Origin: JAMXLO01 sp963818775
GTDB lineage: Bacteria > Pseudomonadota > Alphaproteobacteria > Acetobacterales > Acetobacteraceae
Assembly (NCBI GenBank): GCA_963818775.1
Contig: CAWFUF010000021.1
Coordinates: 124,001 to 188,000 of the forward strand
DNA: 64,000 nt
Reading direction: 5' to 3'
The notes beneath the pieces were generated by a model. It worked only from the letters and a program-made list of their open reading frames with translations. It was not told the origin of the DNA and did not search any database. A program made the translations under genes and the position numbers. Shown here in pieces: positions 1 through 7,798 of the stretch. The number at the start of each line of letters is the position of its first letter. The stretch's first letter is position 1.

Positions 1-609
1 GTCGATCGCCTGCCCGACGGTCCAGGGGCAGTTGGTGTCGACCATCAGCCGTGCATCCGGACCGATCGCCTGGCGCGCGGCGCGGACCTCGGGGACGGTG
101 ATCTCGTGCAGCTTGATGTCGCGGTAGCCGCGTGCCGCGGCGCGTTCGCAGGCGGCGGCGACCATCGATGCCTTGCCGTAGCGCAGCAGGCTGGCGTAGG
201 ACGTGAGCTGTGCCACCGGCGTGGCGCCGAACAGCCGCCATAGTGGGAGGCCGGCGGCCTTGCCGGCGATGTCCCACAGCGCGATGTCGAGCGCGGACAG
301 CGCGAACACGTGCGCGCCGTTGCGGCCGAAGCCGTGGAACGCCTTCGACAGGCTGGCGCGCAGACCGGCGATGTCGCGCGCGTCCTGGCCCAGCGCGGCG
401 GGCGCGAGCTGGGTGTTCAGCACGGCCATCGTGGTTGCCGCGGAGGCATGGCCGAAGGCTTCGCCCCAACCCTCCAGTCCCTGGTCGGTGACGATGCGGA
501 GCCAGACCGTGTTCATGGTCTGCCAGTTGAGGCCGCCCACCGTCGCGGGCTTGCCGCCCATGTCGAACGGGATGCGGGTCCAGTAGGTCTCGATGGCGGT
601 GATTTTCAT
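1..609 (-). CDS. Mandelate racemase/muconate-lactonizing family protein (enolase superfamily), 3' end outside window
   Basis: The first 203 residues of an enolase-superfamily enzyme are present; the C-terminal part lies beyond the left edge. The capping domain (about residues 1-125) is followed by the start of the TIM barrel. The strand-2 motif DIKLHE puts a candidate catalytic Lys at 166 with His at 168 (KxH rather than KxK), and LMVDTN supplies Asp191 and Asn193, where the family binds Mg2+. Such enzymes abstract the proton alpha to a carboxylate, as racemases, cycloisomerases or sugar-acid dehydratases. The substrate cannot be told. It lies about 70 bp downstream of a hydratase gene on the same strand, so a catabolic operon is plausible. 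The ATG start gives a canonical MKITAIE N-terminus. Confidence 0.88.
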   Translation of the reverse strand, partial: MKITAIETYWTRIPFDMGGKPATVGGLNWQTMNTVWLRIVTDQGLEGWGEAFGHASAATTMAVLNTQLAPAALGQDARDIAGLRASLSKAFHGFGRNGAHVFALSALDIALWDIAGKAAGLPLWRLFGATPVAQLTSYASLLRYGKASMVAAACERAAARGYRDIKLHEITVPEVRAARQAIGPDARLMVDTNCPWTVGQAID

Positions 610-682
610 GGTGCGGCGTCCTGGGCGGGTTGCAGGTCGTGGGTGGGTGGGGTCACCGGGGCGGCCCCCTTCCCGCGAGAGG

Positions 683-1465
683 TTAGGTGAAGGCGAGCTG
701 CACGGGCGGCAGGGGCGGGAAATCGACGGTGACGCTGGCGGGGCCGGTCAGCCAGACCGGCGGGGTCACGCTGCCGAGCATGATGATCTGGCCGGCCTTC
801 AGGCCGCCGAACGCGGCGGCGACGGACGAGCCGGCCAGCCAGGCCAGGCAGTTCATGGGATGCCCCATCAGGTCGGCGCCGACACCCTCGTCGCGTTGGT
901 GGCCGTCCACGATGAGACGGCCATGGAGCGTGCCGATGTCGAGCGAGCGCCAGTCCTGCACGGACGGCTCACCCAGCACTGCCGCGGCATGGAAGACCTG
1001 ATCGGCGATCAGCGTGGGGACGCCAAGTTCGGTCAGATCGCCGTAGCGGTTTTCGACGATCTCGATGCCGGCGACGAGATCGCCGACCGCATCAGCGACC
1101 TGCTCGGCGGTGCACGGGCCGGGCGGCAGGTCGTGGGCGAGACGCACCGCCAATTCGCACTCCACGCCGGGGCGGACGAAGTCAGCGAAGCGCACGGTAG
1201 CGCCGCTGCGGTGGATGTTGCCGATCGCCATAAAGCCGGCAGCAGGGCCGCTGAGGCCGAGATACTCCTGCATGCGCTGGGCGGTCGCACCGATCTTGAA
1301 GCCGCCGGGCGGGGCGGCGCCGGTGCGGTGGGCGAGCGCGCGCTGCACCGCGGCACCCTCCGCCTCGGTGCGAGGTGCGATGTCCGACGGCAGAGGCGCG
1401 ACCTGGCCCCGCTGTTGACGAACCGCATGCAGGGCCGCGGCGGCCGGTTCGGGTTGAAAGCTCAT
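683..1465 (-). CDS. 2-keto-4-pentenoate hydratase/fumarylacetoacetate hydrolase family protein
   Basis: A 260-residue protein of the MhpD-like hydratase family. Members add water to 2-hydroxypenta-2,4-dienoates, or act on related oxo-acids, in the cytoplasm. The segment RPGVECELAVRL holds the metal-binding Glu102-x-Glu104 pair, and a third acidic cluster follows around 134-138 (GIEIVE). Length and the late GSVTPP turn match the family. Its start overlaps the stop of rlmB by 4 bases (ATGA), so the two are translationally coupled although functionally unrelated. The enolase-superfamily gene follows, and the pair could form a small sugar-acid or aromatic-acid route. Exact substrate unknown. Confidence 0.87.
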   Translation of the reverse strand: MSFQPEPAAAALHAVRQQRGQVAPLPSDIAPRTEAEGAAVQRALAHRTGAAPPGGFKIGATAQRMQEYLGLSGPAAGFMAIGNIHRSGATVRFADFVRPGVECELAVRLAHDLPPGPCTAEQVADAVGDLVAGIEIVENRYGDLTELGVPTLIADQVFHAAAVLGEPSVQDWRSLDIGTLHGRLIVDGHQRDEGVGADLMGHPMNCLAWLAGSSVAAAFGGLKAGQIIMLGSVTPPVWLTGPASVTVDFPPLPPVQLAFT

Positions 1466-2334
1466 GCGCCCCTCGTGAGTTCGTAGAGCGCCACTGATGC
1501 GGCGGCGGAGACGTTCAGGCTCTCCATCTTGCCGGGCATGTGCAGGCCGGCGATCTCATCGCAGGTCTCGCGGGTGAGGCGGCGGAGGCCCTCGCCCTCG
1601 GCGCCCAGCACCAAAGCGACGCGGCGCTCGTGCAGACTGGGGCCGGACAGTGTGACGCCGCCGGTGTCGAGGCCGACCGTCCAGATGCCGGCCGCCTTCA
1701 GAGCGATCAGCGTGCGGGCGATGTTGACGGCGCGCAGCAGCGGGATGGTCTCCAGCGCGCCGGACGCGGCCTTGGCGAGACTGCCGGTCTCCTCGGGCGC
1801 GTTGCGGTCCTGGGTGATCACCGCCGCCACGCCGAACGCCGCAGCCGAGCGGAGGATCGCGCCGACGTTGCGCGGGTCGGTGACCTGGTCGAGCACGAGC
1901 AGCGGGCCAGGACGTTCCAGCGCGTGCTGGAGGCTCGGCGTGGCGAGCGGGTCGGCGAGCAGGGCGACACCCTGGTGGGCGATGTCGCGACCGAGCAGGT
2001 GATCGAGCCGGCCGCGCTCCACTTGCTCGGGCGGCACCGGCCAGGGCGGCGGCTGGCGCTGCGCGAGAGTCTGCTGGGCCTCCTCGGTCACCATGAGGTG
2101 GCGGAGGCGGCGGGCAGGATTGGCGAGTGCCGCGGCCACAGCGTGCAGGCCGTAGAGCCAGAGCGCGCCTCGCGGGGTGTCCGGGGCACGCGGGCGCTGG
2201 AAGTCACCGCGCGGGCGGTTGCGGTGCTGATTGTCCTGGGGACGGCCGCGAAACGGCTTGCCGGGGCCACCCTGGCCGCCTGACCCTGGCGGGCGCCCGG
2301 CGCCGCCGTGGCGATTGGAGTTGGGAGGTTTCAT
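1462..2334 (-). CDS. rlmB: 23S rRNA (guanosine-2'-O)-methyltransferase RlmB
   Basis: SpoU/TrmH-family methyltransferase of 290 residues. It has a Gly/Pro/Arg-rich low-complexity extension (about 1-55), a substrate-binding domain beginning at LYGLHAV, and a SPOUT knot domain. SpoU motif 1 is DPRNVGAILRSA (Asn156, Arg162), motif 2 is LVLGAEGEGL and motif 3 is MESLNVSAAASVALYE (Asn274). The family 2'-O-methylates G2251 in the peptidyltransferase P loop of 23S rRNA. The basic N-terminal tail is longer than in E. coli RlmB but common in alphaproteobacteria. It is first of a leftward group with the hydratase. A TrmH-type tRNA methylase is the main alternative; the N-terminal domain favours RlmB. 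Confidence 0.88.
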   Translation of the reverse strand: MKPPNSNRHGGAGRPPGSGGQGGPGKPFRGRPQDNQHRNRPRGDFQRPRAPDTPRGALWLYGLHAVAAALANPARRLRHLMVTEEAQQTLAQRQPPPWPVPPEQVERGRLDHLLGRDIAHQGVALLADPLATPSLQHALERPGPLLVLDQVTDPRNVGAILRSAAAFGVAAVITQDRNAPEETGSLAKAASGALETIPLLRAVNIARTLIALKAAGIWTVGLDTGGVTLSGPSLHERRVALVLGAEGEGLRRLTRETCDEIAGLHMPGKMESLNVSAAASVALYELTRGA

Positions 2335-2398
2335 TGGCCCAGGGTGTAGACCGCGGCGTCGCGCATGGACAGCAGGGGCCCGCGCGAACCGCCCTCGC

Positions 2399-2824
2399 CT
2401 AGGCGCTGTCGCGCCGACCGATCAGACCACGCAATTGTTGGAGTAACAGTTCGTAATCAAATGGCTTTGGCAGAAGCGTCGGCGCGTTGTCGCCGACACG
2501 GCGTGATCGGCTGGCAGCGCCGACATATCCAGACGCCAACAGAACGCGCACTGCGGGCCGATTGATGCGCACCCACTCTGCGAGATCGTATCCGCTTACG
2601 TCACCGGGCATCCGCACATCCGAGAACACCACATCGACCGCTTCACCGGCAGCAAGCACCGTGATTGCCTCGCGGCCGTTCGCAGCTTCGACCACGTGAA
2701 TGCCTGCGTCGCGCAAATATTCGGCGACCACGGAGCGCAGCAGTATTTCATCATCCACGACCAGTACTACCGGTCTTCCAGGTGACGGCTCAGGCTCTGC
2801 GGATTGCGTTGCGGCCTCGGTCAT
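2399..2824 (-). CDS. Stand-alone response regulator receiver protein
   Basis: A 141-residue protein made of a single CheY-like receiver domain (about 18-138) after a short polar tail. The acidic pocket (VVDDE), acceptor Asp in VFSDVRMPG, switch Ser in LLASG and Lys in LLPKPF are all present, so it should be phosphorylatable. There is no output domain, so it probably acts as a phosphate sink, a relay or a protein-binding switch. The next gene on the strand, about 70 bp upstream, is another single-domain receiver, and no histidine kinase is adjacent. Partner unknown. Confidence 0.85.
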   Translation of the reverse strand: MTEAATQSAEPEPSPGRPVVLVVDDEILLRSVVAEYLRDAGIHVVEAANGREAITVLAAGEAVDVVFSDVRMPGDVSGYDLAEWVRINRPAVRVLLASGYVGAASRSRRVGDNAPTLLPKPFDYELLLQQLRGLIGRRDSA

Positions 2825-2892
2825 CGCAATGGTCGGTGCTCACTGACTGTTGGCACAATGCAACCTGTGTCGGACGCGACGCAGCGGTCCAA

Positions 2893-3360
2893 TCACATGG
2901 GCTTGAGAGGCGGTAAACCTTCACTCTGGCGCGCACTTCGCGGTCTTGCGGAAACGCGCCGCCGTTCACGCAATAGATCGATGCGTTTAACGATCTCTTT
3001 CGGGTGATACGGCTTGTCCAGAGGACCATCGTCGCAGAGGTCATGTGCCTTGTTGGCGGTGGACGTCGGACTCCCCGTCAAAATAACATCGATGTCAGTG
3101 AAGTGCTGGCGAACATGCTGGGCGAGTGCGAAGCCATCCATGGCTCCGTGCAGACTTACCTCGGCAAGAACGACATGCACCGGCCTCCCCGAGGCCAGAA
3201 CGATCAAGGCTTCTTCGACGCTTGCCGCCTCGATCACTGCGTATCCGCATTCGCGCAGGTAATCAGCGATCACCATGCGCACCAGAATATCCGGGTCGAT
3301 CACGATAATCGTTTCTGAAACTGTCGGTACAGTGCCGGCTGATTGATCGGACGAACTCAT
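2893..3360 (-). CDS. Degenerate stand-alone receiver protein with Glu at the phosphorylation site
   Basis: A 155-residue single receiver domain (about 16-130) with a basic tail. The acidic pocket is VIDPD and the conserved Lys is in LDKPY, but the acceptor position reads VVLAEVSLHG. The usual Asp is Glu, and the following proline is His. Glu often mimics the phosphorylated state, so the protein may be constitutively active or may respond to something other than phosphorylation. It lies directly upstream of a receiver with intact residues on the same strand, and the pair could be co-transcribed. No kinase or output domain is nearby. Confidence 0.8.
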   Translation of the reverse strand: MSSSDQSAGTVPTVSETIIVIDPDILVRMVIADYLRECGYAVIEAASVEEALIVLASGRPVHVVLAEVSLHGAMDGFALAQHVRQHFTDIDVILTGSPTSTANKAHDLCDDGPLDKPYHPKEIVKRIDLLRERRRVSARPRSARQSEGLPPLKPM

Positions 3361-3404
3361 GACGAGCAGAACGCGAAAGCGCGCGTGCGGTTGCGCCCGT
3401 GCCC

Positions 3405-4646
3405 CTACAGTCGGGTGAAGCCGCTCCAGAATTGCAGCAGACCCTTGGTTTCCACGTCGTACGATTGGACAAAGGTCAGAGTGCCGTCGTTGCCAATCCT
3501 GTAGGTCGAGAGTGTTGCGGGCTGAATTCGCACGTTTTCACCATCGCGTACGGGCAACTCCTGAAGGTTGGCGGCGACCAGCATGCGACCGGTAGGATCT
3601 ATCGAGAACGTGCGCGGGTGGAAACCGTGCGTGTCGATCGCCTGAACCAGCCGTGGTTCACCGCTGTTCTGGTTGATCGAGAACAGGGCGATGGTGTTCT
3701 CGCCGCCCGCTGCAACCTTCTTGCCCCCGCTTTCGATCAGGCCGCTGGCGCGATTGCCGACATAGACGAAGCGCCCGTTCGGATGGATGTGAATCGGGCC
3801 GACCATCTGCTCGGGCCGCAGATTGCCCGGCTCGTGCAGGGTGGTGAGGACATAGGCCGGTGCAGGCTCGAGATCGTCGCCGCGGATGCGATACATCTGG
3901 AGCTGATTCTGCCGTTCCACCGACACGAACATCCATGGCTTCGTGGGATGGAAGTCGACATGCCGTGGTCCGAATCCATAGCCGGCGCCTGGCGCGATGG
4001 AAGAGATGTCGGTCAGTTGTCCGTTCCTCAACGCCTTGACCTTCAGCGCACCCGGGTCTTCGGGCTTTGTGGCAGTCGCGTTGTTGCCACGGGTGACCAG
4101 CACAAGCGCGCGATTGGATGGGAACATGCGGACCTGATGCGCGTAGATACCGCCGTCGATCGGGGTTGCCTGTTTCACCTCTTCGCCGATCGCCCCATCC
4201 GGGCCAAGCGGATGGACCGACATGGTGCTGGGAACGTTGTAGGCCGTCAGCAACCACTTTCCCTCGGCGTCCACTGTGATGTTGATGGGACGGGCACGGA
4301 TGGCGACCGGTGCACCGAAGGAACTGAGTGCGCCTGTGGTGGGATCGATTCGGAAGGCGGTGAGGTGGTGCTTGCCATCAGGCTTGCCGAACGGAACGAA
4401 GTTGCTGGAGGCGACGTAGACAATGAGCTTTGTCGGATGCCGCCAGGCGTATTGGATCAATGCGGGTGCTGTTACACTGCCCTGGCGTGTGAGCGCGGCA
4501 TTGCCGATGTCGGCTTGCCAGCACGTGAGATCGGGTCCGACAGCATCGTAGAAGACTGCGCCGGGGTGCGAATTGGCGGCCCGAGCGTGCCAGGGGGTGG
4601 CGGCCACGCCTGCGAGCAGCGTGGTGACGGCGCGGCGCGTCAGCAT
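3405..4646 (-). CDS. Exported lactonase-family beta-propeller protein
   Basis: About 413 residues starting MLTRRAVTTLLAG, a signal peptide with a paired-Arg motif (probably Tat or Sec), then a seven-bladed propeller of the 6-phosphogluconolactonase/YbhE (COG2706) type. Repeated blade features are HVDFHPTKPWMFV, GPIHIHPNGRFVYVGNR and HPRTFSIDPTGRMLVAAN. I chose the internal ATG because AGAAGGGA lies about 8 bases upstream and it begins the signal peptide; an in-frame start lies 26 codons earlier. The fold is clear, but in exported members lactonase activity is usually unproven, so the role is a periplasmic lactonase or binding propeller. It stands alone between receivers and a chemoreceptor. 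Confidence 0.82.
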   Translation of the reverse strand: MLTRRAVTTLLAGVAATPWHARAANSHPGAVFYDAVGPDLTCWQADIGNAALTRQGSVTAPALIQYAWRHPTKLIVYVASSNFVPFGKPDGKHHLTAFRIDPTTGALSSFGAPVAIRARPINITVDAEGKWLLTAYNVPSTMSVHPLGPDGAIGEEVKQATPIDGGIYAHQVRMFPSNRALVLVTRGNNATATKPEDPGALKVKALRNGQLTDISSIAPGAGYGFGPRHVDFHPTKPWMFVSVERQNQLQMYRIRGDDLEPAPAYVLTTLHEPGNLRPEQMVGPIHIHPNGRFVYVGNRASGLIESGGKKVAAGGENTIALFSINQNSGEPRLVQAIDTHGFHPRTFSIDPTGRMLVAANLQELPVRDGENVRIQPATLSTYRIGNDGTLTFVQSYDVETKGLLQFWSGFTRL

Positions 4647-4765
4647 GTGTCGTGTCCCTTCTGCGAAGGATATGGCTTGGACGTTTGGTGGGTCATCCTG
4701 TGCCAAGTGTCGGGATGGTGGCAATCAAGTGGTTCGCCGGCACTGGACCGGTGACGTTCAGCCCA

Positions 4766-6757
4766 TCACGCCGCGTGGCTGTGCGCGAGGCGTTCGATGT
4801 TCGACCTCAACCTGGCCGTGGTGGCTTCGTCCAGCTCGAACTCCAGGTGCAATCCGTCTTCACTGCCACGCACGGTGAATGGCAACGCAAAGGCGCCATT
4901 GTCGAGATGCAGCGTTCCGCGTGTGCCTTTGTGCAGCGAAGGACCGCCCTCGATACGAGCACCGGCCTCCGATATGTCGTTGATGCGTGCGGCACGGACG
5001 TCTTGACCCGGAACGCTTAGACGGCAGGGCAGGTCCACCTCATGGCGGACGGCTTTGCGACGATCCACCTCGGTCGTGGCAGTGCGCACAACACGCATCA
5101 CGGAATGGCGCAGTGCAGCCACGGCGGTGTTCAGTCCTGCGGCGTTCTCGCGCACTTCGACGGCGCGCTTCCCGGTCTGCTCAGCTTCGATCGAAACCTC
5201 GGCGGTACGCGTGGTCATCTCGTTGGCAGCCGAGGCTGTTTCGGCGACATTGCGGGCAATTTCGGCGGTTGCCGCACCCTGTTCCTCGACCGCTGCAGCG
5301 ATTGAACTGGCGATGGCGTCGATCTCACCGATGGTTTCCTCAATTCGAACCACCGCGGCGACAGAATCCCCGGTCGCGCTCCTCACCTGACGGATATGCT
5401 GCGCGATCTCATTTGTGGATTTCGCTGTCTGGATGGCAAGCGCCTTCACCTCGGAGGCAACCACCGCGAAACCTTTGCCCGCCTCACCGGCGCGGGCCGC
5501 TTCGATCGTGGCGTTCAGCGCCAGCAGATTGGTTTTATCAGCGATCTCTGCGATCATGTCGGCCACCACGCCGATGCGTGTCACTTCCTCGTTCAGTGCG
5601 TCTATCGTGGCACGGGTTTCCGCGCCGGCGGTGACTGCGCGGCTGACAATAGCGCTCGATTGGGCGACCTGCGCGCTGATCTCGCGGATGGACGCGCTAA
5701 GCTGTTCGGCTGCACTTGCCACGGTCTGGGCATTGGCCAGTGCCAGCCCTGATGCGTTGGCCGCTGTTTGAGCCGAATTGCCCGTTCGGACGGCGGACGC
5801 ACTCATTTCTTCGGCGGTCGCAGTCATTGCGGCCGTGCGAGTGCCAACCTCATGTAGTGCCGCCGTCGTCGCACTTTCGATCGTGTCCGCCATACCGACC
5901 AATGCTGCTTTTTTCTCTTGCTCGGCGCGTTGGTGGTCTTGTGCTTGCGCGGCGGCCAGTCCCACTTCCTTCGCCATGTGTTCCTTGAACACCTGCACTG
6001 TGGCAGCCATGGCGCCAACTTCATCCCGCCGGGTTGTGCCTGGAATACGGGTTGCTAAGTCTCCGTTGGCGAGGTCCTCCATCGCGGCCTTCAGTTTGCC
6101 GAGCGAGCCCGAGATATCCCGGTTGATCAGCCACGCGGCAAGCGTCACAACCAGCAGGATTCCGCCACCGATGGAGGCGAGAAGCAAAAGGGATGTACGC
6201 CCAGAGGCATCCAGGTCATCAGTCCAGGCGCCAGCGATGAATACCATCTGCCAGGGCTGATAGCGTGCGACGTAGGACAGCTTTGGTGCAGGCTGCGTTG
6301 CACCTGGCTTGAGCGCCAGGTAGGTAATGACACCTTCATCCGAGTTTCGGAGTACTTCTCGCGCCAAGTCGGCGCTCGATCTGCCGTCGGCGTCCTTGGA
6401 TGCGGTCGGCTTCCCCTCGCGGGCCGGATCGCCTCCGTGCATGACGACGATCCCGTCGGGAGTTTGGACGAGGACGTAGTTGGTGCCGCTATCGAAGCGC
6501 ACTGTGTGCAGGTCATCGCGGAACTGGGCTAATGCCTGATCGCGGGTGATTCGCCCGTTCGCGACCTGCTTGTCGAGGGTTCTGGCGAAGCCCATCGCCG
6601 ATTGCACGACCGCCCGAAGCTTATCCACGCGGTCGCCAATCATCCGCTGTTGCATCAGGGAGGCCCCTGACGCAATCGACGCGACCAGCGCCAAGGCAGA
6701 CAGTCCCAACAGCAGCGCGAGCTTGGTGCGGAGTCGGAGGTGGCTAAGCATGCTCAT
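4766..6757 (-). CDS. Methyl-accepting chemotaxis protein with Cache sensor and C-terminal PilZ domain
   Basis: A 663-residue inner-membrane chemoreceptor. It has a first membrane helix (about 13-33), a periplasmic single-Cache domain (about 35-185; TNYVLVQTPDGIVVMHG), a second helix (about 188-208), HAMP (about 210-262) and a long cytoplasmic coiled coil whose hairpin tip contains EIADKTNLLALNATIEAARAG. After it, about 565-655, is a PilZ domain with RKAVRHE (RxxxR) and NDISEAG (DxSxxG), the c-di-GMP-binding signatures. Azospirillum Tlp1 is a known receptor with this layout. Ligand binding and c-di-GMP could therefore both tune signalling to CheA. The gene is monocistronic; the che operon is about 50 kb away in this window. 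Confidence 0.93.
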   Translation of the reverse strand: MSMLSHLRLRTKLALLLGLSALALVASIASGASLMQQRMIGDRVDKLRAVVQSAMGFARTLDKQVANGRITRDQALAQFRDDLHTVRFDSGTNYVLVQTPDGIVVMHGGDPAREGKPTASKDADGRSSADLAREVLRNSDEGVITYLALKPGATQPAPKLSYVARYQPWQMVFIAGAWTDDLDASGRTSLLLLASIGGGILLVVTLAAWLINRDISGSLGKLKAAMEDLANGDLATRIPGTTRRDEVGAMAATVQVFKEHMAKEVGLAAAQAQDHQRAEQEKKAALVGMADTIESATTAALHEVGTRTAAMTATAEEMSASAVRTGNSAQTAANASGLALANAQTVASAAEQLSASIREISAQVAQSSAIVSRAVTAGAETRATIDALNEEVTRIGVVADMIAEIADKTNLLALNATIEAARAGEAGKGFAVVASEVKALAIQTAKSTNEIAQHIRQVRSATGDSVAAVVRIEETIGEIDAIASSIAAAVEEQGAATAEIARNVAETASAANEMTTRTAEVSIEAEQTGKRAVEVRENAAGLNTAVAALRHSVMRVVRTATTEVDRRKAVRHEVDLPCRLSVPGQDVRAARINDISEAGARIEGGPSLHKGTRGTLHLDNGAFALPFTVRGSEDGLHLEFELDEATTARLRSNIERLAHSHAA

Positions 6758-6906
6758 CGCGGCTTATTCCTGGCCCAGGTCGCTTGATCGCGCTTCCGAT
6801 AGGTAGTGCGAAAATGTGTTCTGCCGCGTGAATGAACGGTAAAGCACCGCGGCATGGGTGCGACCACCCCTTCCGCCTCTGCCCCGCCGGCGCATATACC
6901 CTCCCC

Positions 6907-7740
6907 ATGGCGCGCTTCCTCAAGATGCACGGCTGCGGCAACGACTTCGTCGTGTTCGACGAACGCGCCGGCCCGCTTGGCCTTACCCCGCGGCGTGCGG
7001 CGGCGATCGCTGACCGGCGCACCGGCGTGGGCTGCGACCAGCTCATCGCCATGGAGCCTGCGCCGGCCAATTCCAACGCCGATGCCTTCATGCGCATCCG
7101 CAACCCAGACGGCAGCGAGGCCGGGGCATGCGGCAATGCCACGCGCTGCGTGGCCGATCTGCTGACGCGAGAGACCGGGCGGCGCGTCCAGGTGATCCGC
7201 ACCATCGCCGGCAACCTGTCCGCCGAGGCGCTGCCGGATGGGCGGGTGCGCGTCGACATGGGGTCGGCACGGCTCGACTGGTCCGACATTCCGCTGGCGC
7301 GGCCGATGGACACGCTGCATCTCGACCTCGCCGTGGGGCGGGTGGCCGATCCGGCGGCGGCCAGCATGGGCAACCCGCACGCGACGTTCTTCGTGGACGA
7401 CGTGGCGCGCCTGCCGGTGGCGGAACTCGGGCCGCGGCTGGAGCACGACAAGCTGTTCCCCGAGCGCGCCAATATCGGCTTTGCGGAGGTATTGGCGCCG
7501 GACCGCATCCGGCTGCGCGTGTGGGAGCGCGGCGCGGGGCTGACGCTGGCGTGCGGCTCCGGTGCCTGCGCCGCGTTGGTGAATGCTCATCGCCGCGGGC
7601 TTGCCGGGCGGCGTGCCATCGTGGTGGTGGACGGCGGCGAGTTGGACATCGAATGGCGCTCGGACGGCCACGTGCTGATGACCGGTCCGGTGGCGACGTC
7701 GTTCATCGGCGAGATCGACCTGGCGGCGTATCCGGCATGA
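6907..7740 (+). CDS. dapF: Diaminopimelate epimerase
   Basis: A 277-residue cytoplasmic enzyme converting LL- to meso-diaminopimelate for lysine and peptidoglycan synthesis. Both catalytic cysteines are visible: Cys75 in EAGACGNATRC and Cys216 in LACGSGACAA. The N-terminal MHGCGNDFVVFD signature fixes the start at MARFLKMHG; an upstream in-frame ATG would add a non-conserved tail. It heads a rightward group with mtaB and ftsY, the same order seen in many alphaproteobacteria. A perfect hairpin overlaps its stop codon. Confidence 0.96.
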   Translation: MARFLKMHGCGNDFVVFDERAGPLGLTPRRAAAIADRRTGVGCDQLIAMEPAPANSNADAFMRIRNPDGSEAGACGNATRCVADLLTRETGRRVQVIRTIAGNLSAEALPDGRVRVDMGSARLDWSDIPLARPMDTLHLDLAVGRVADPAAASMGNPHATFFVDDVARLPVAELGPRLEHDKLFPERANIGFAEVLAPDRIRLRVWERGAGLTLACGSGACAALVNAHRRGLAGRRAIVVVDGGELDIEWRSDGHVLMTGPVATSFIGEIDLAAYPA

Positions 7741-7762
7741 TGGCCGGATCGGGTCCGGCCAT
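7740..7762. repeat. Interspersed palindrome at the dapF stop codon
   Basis: ATGGCCGGA, loop TCGGG, TCCGGCCAT: a perfect 9-bp stem overlapping the last base of the dapF stop and followed by GACGAT. A second palindrome with the same CCGG-rich stem and the same trailing ATGACGA lies after the MFS gene near 15.2 kb. This suggests a dispersed repeat family rather than a dedicated terminator, although it could fold between dapF and mtaB in mRNA. Confidence 0.7.
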
Positions 7763-7798
7763 GACGATCGCGGATCGGGCTTGCGCCCGAGACGCAAC

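Noticed and set aside
593..1486. Long plus-strand reading frame opposite the hydratase
   Set aside because: It has no domain-like sequence and mirrors a well-supported minus-strand gene; typical of high-GC antisense frames.
3399..4754. 451-codon plus-strand frame opposite the lactonase-like gene
   Set aside because: The minus-strand protein has a signal peptide and clear propeller repeats; the plus frame lacks recognisable motifs.
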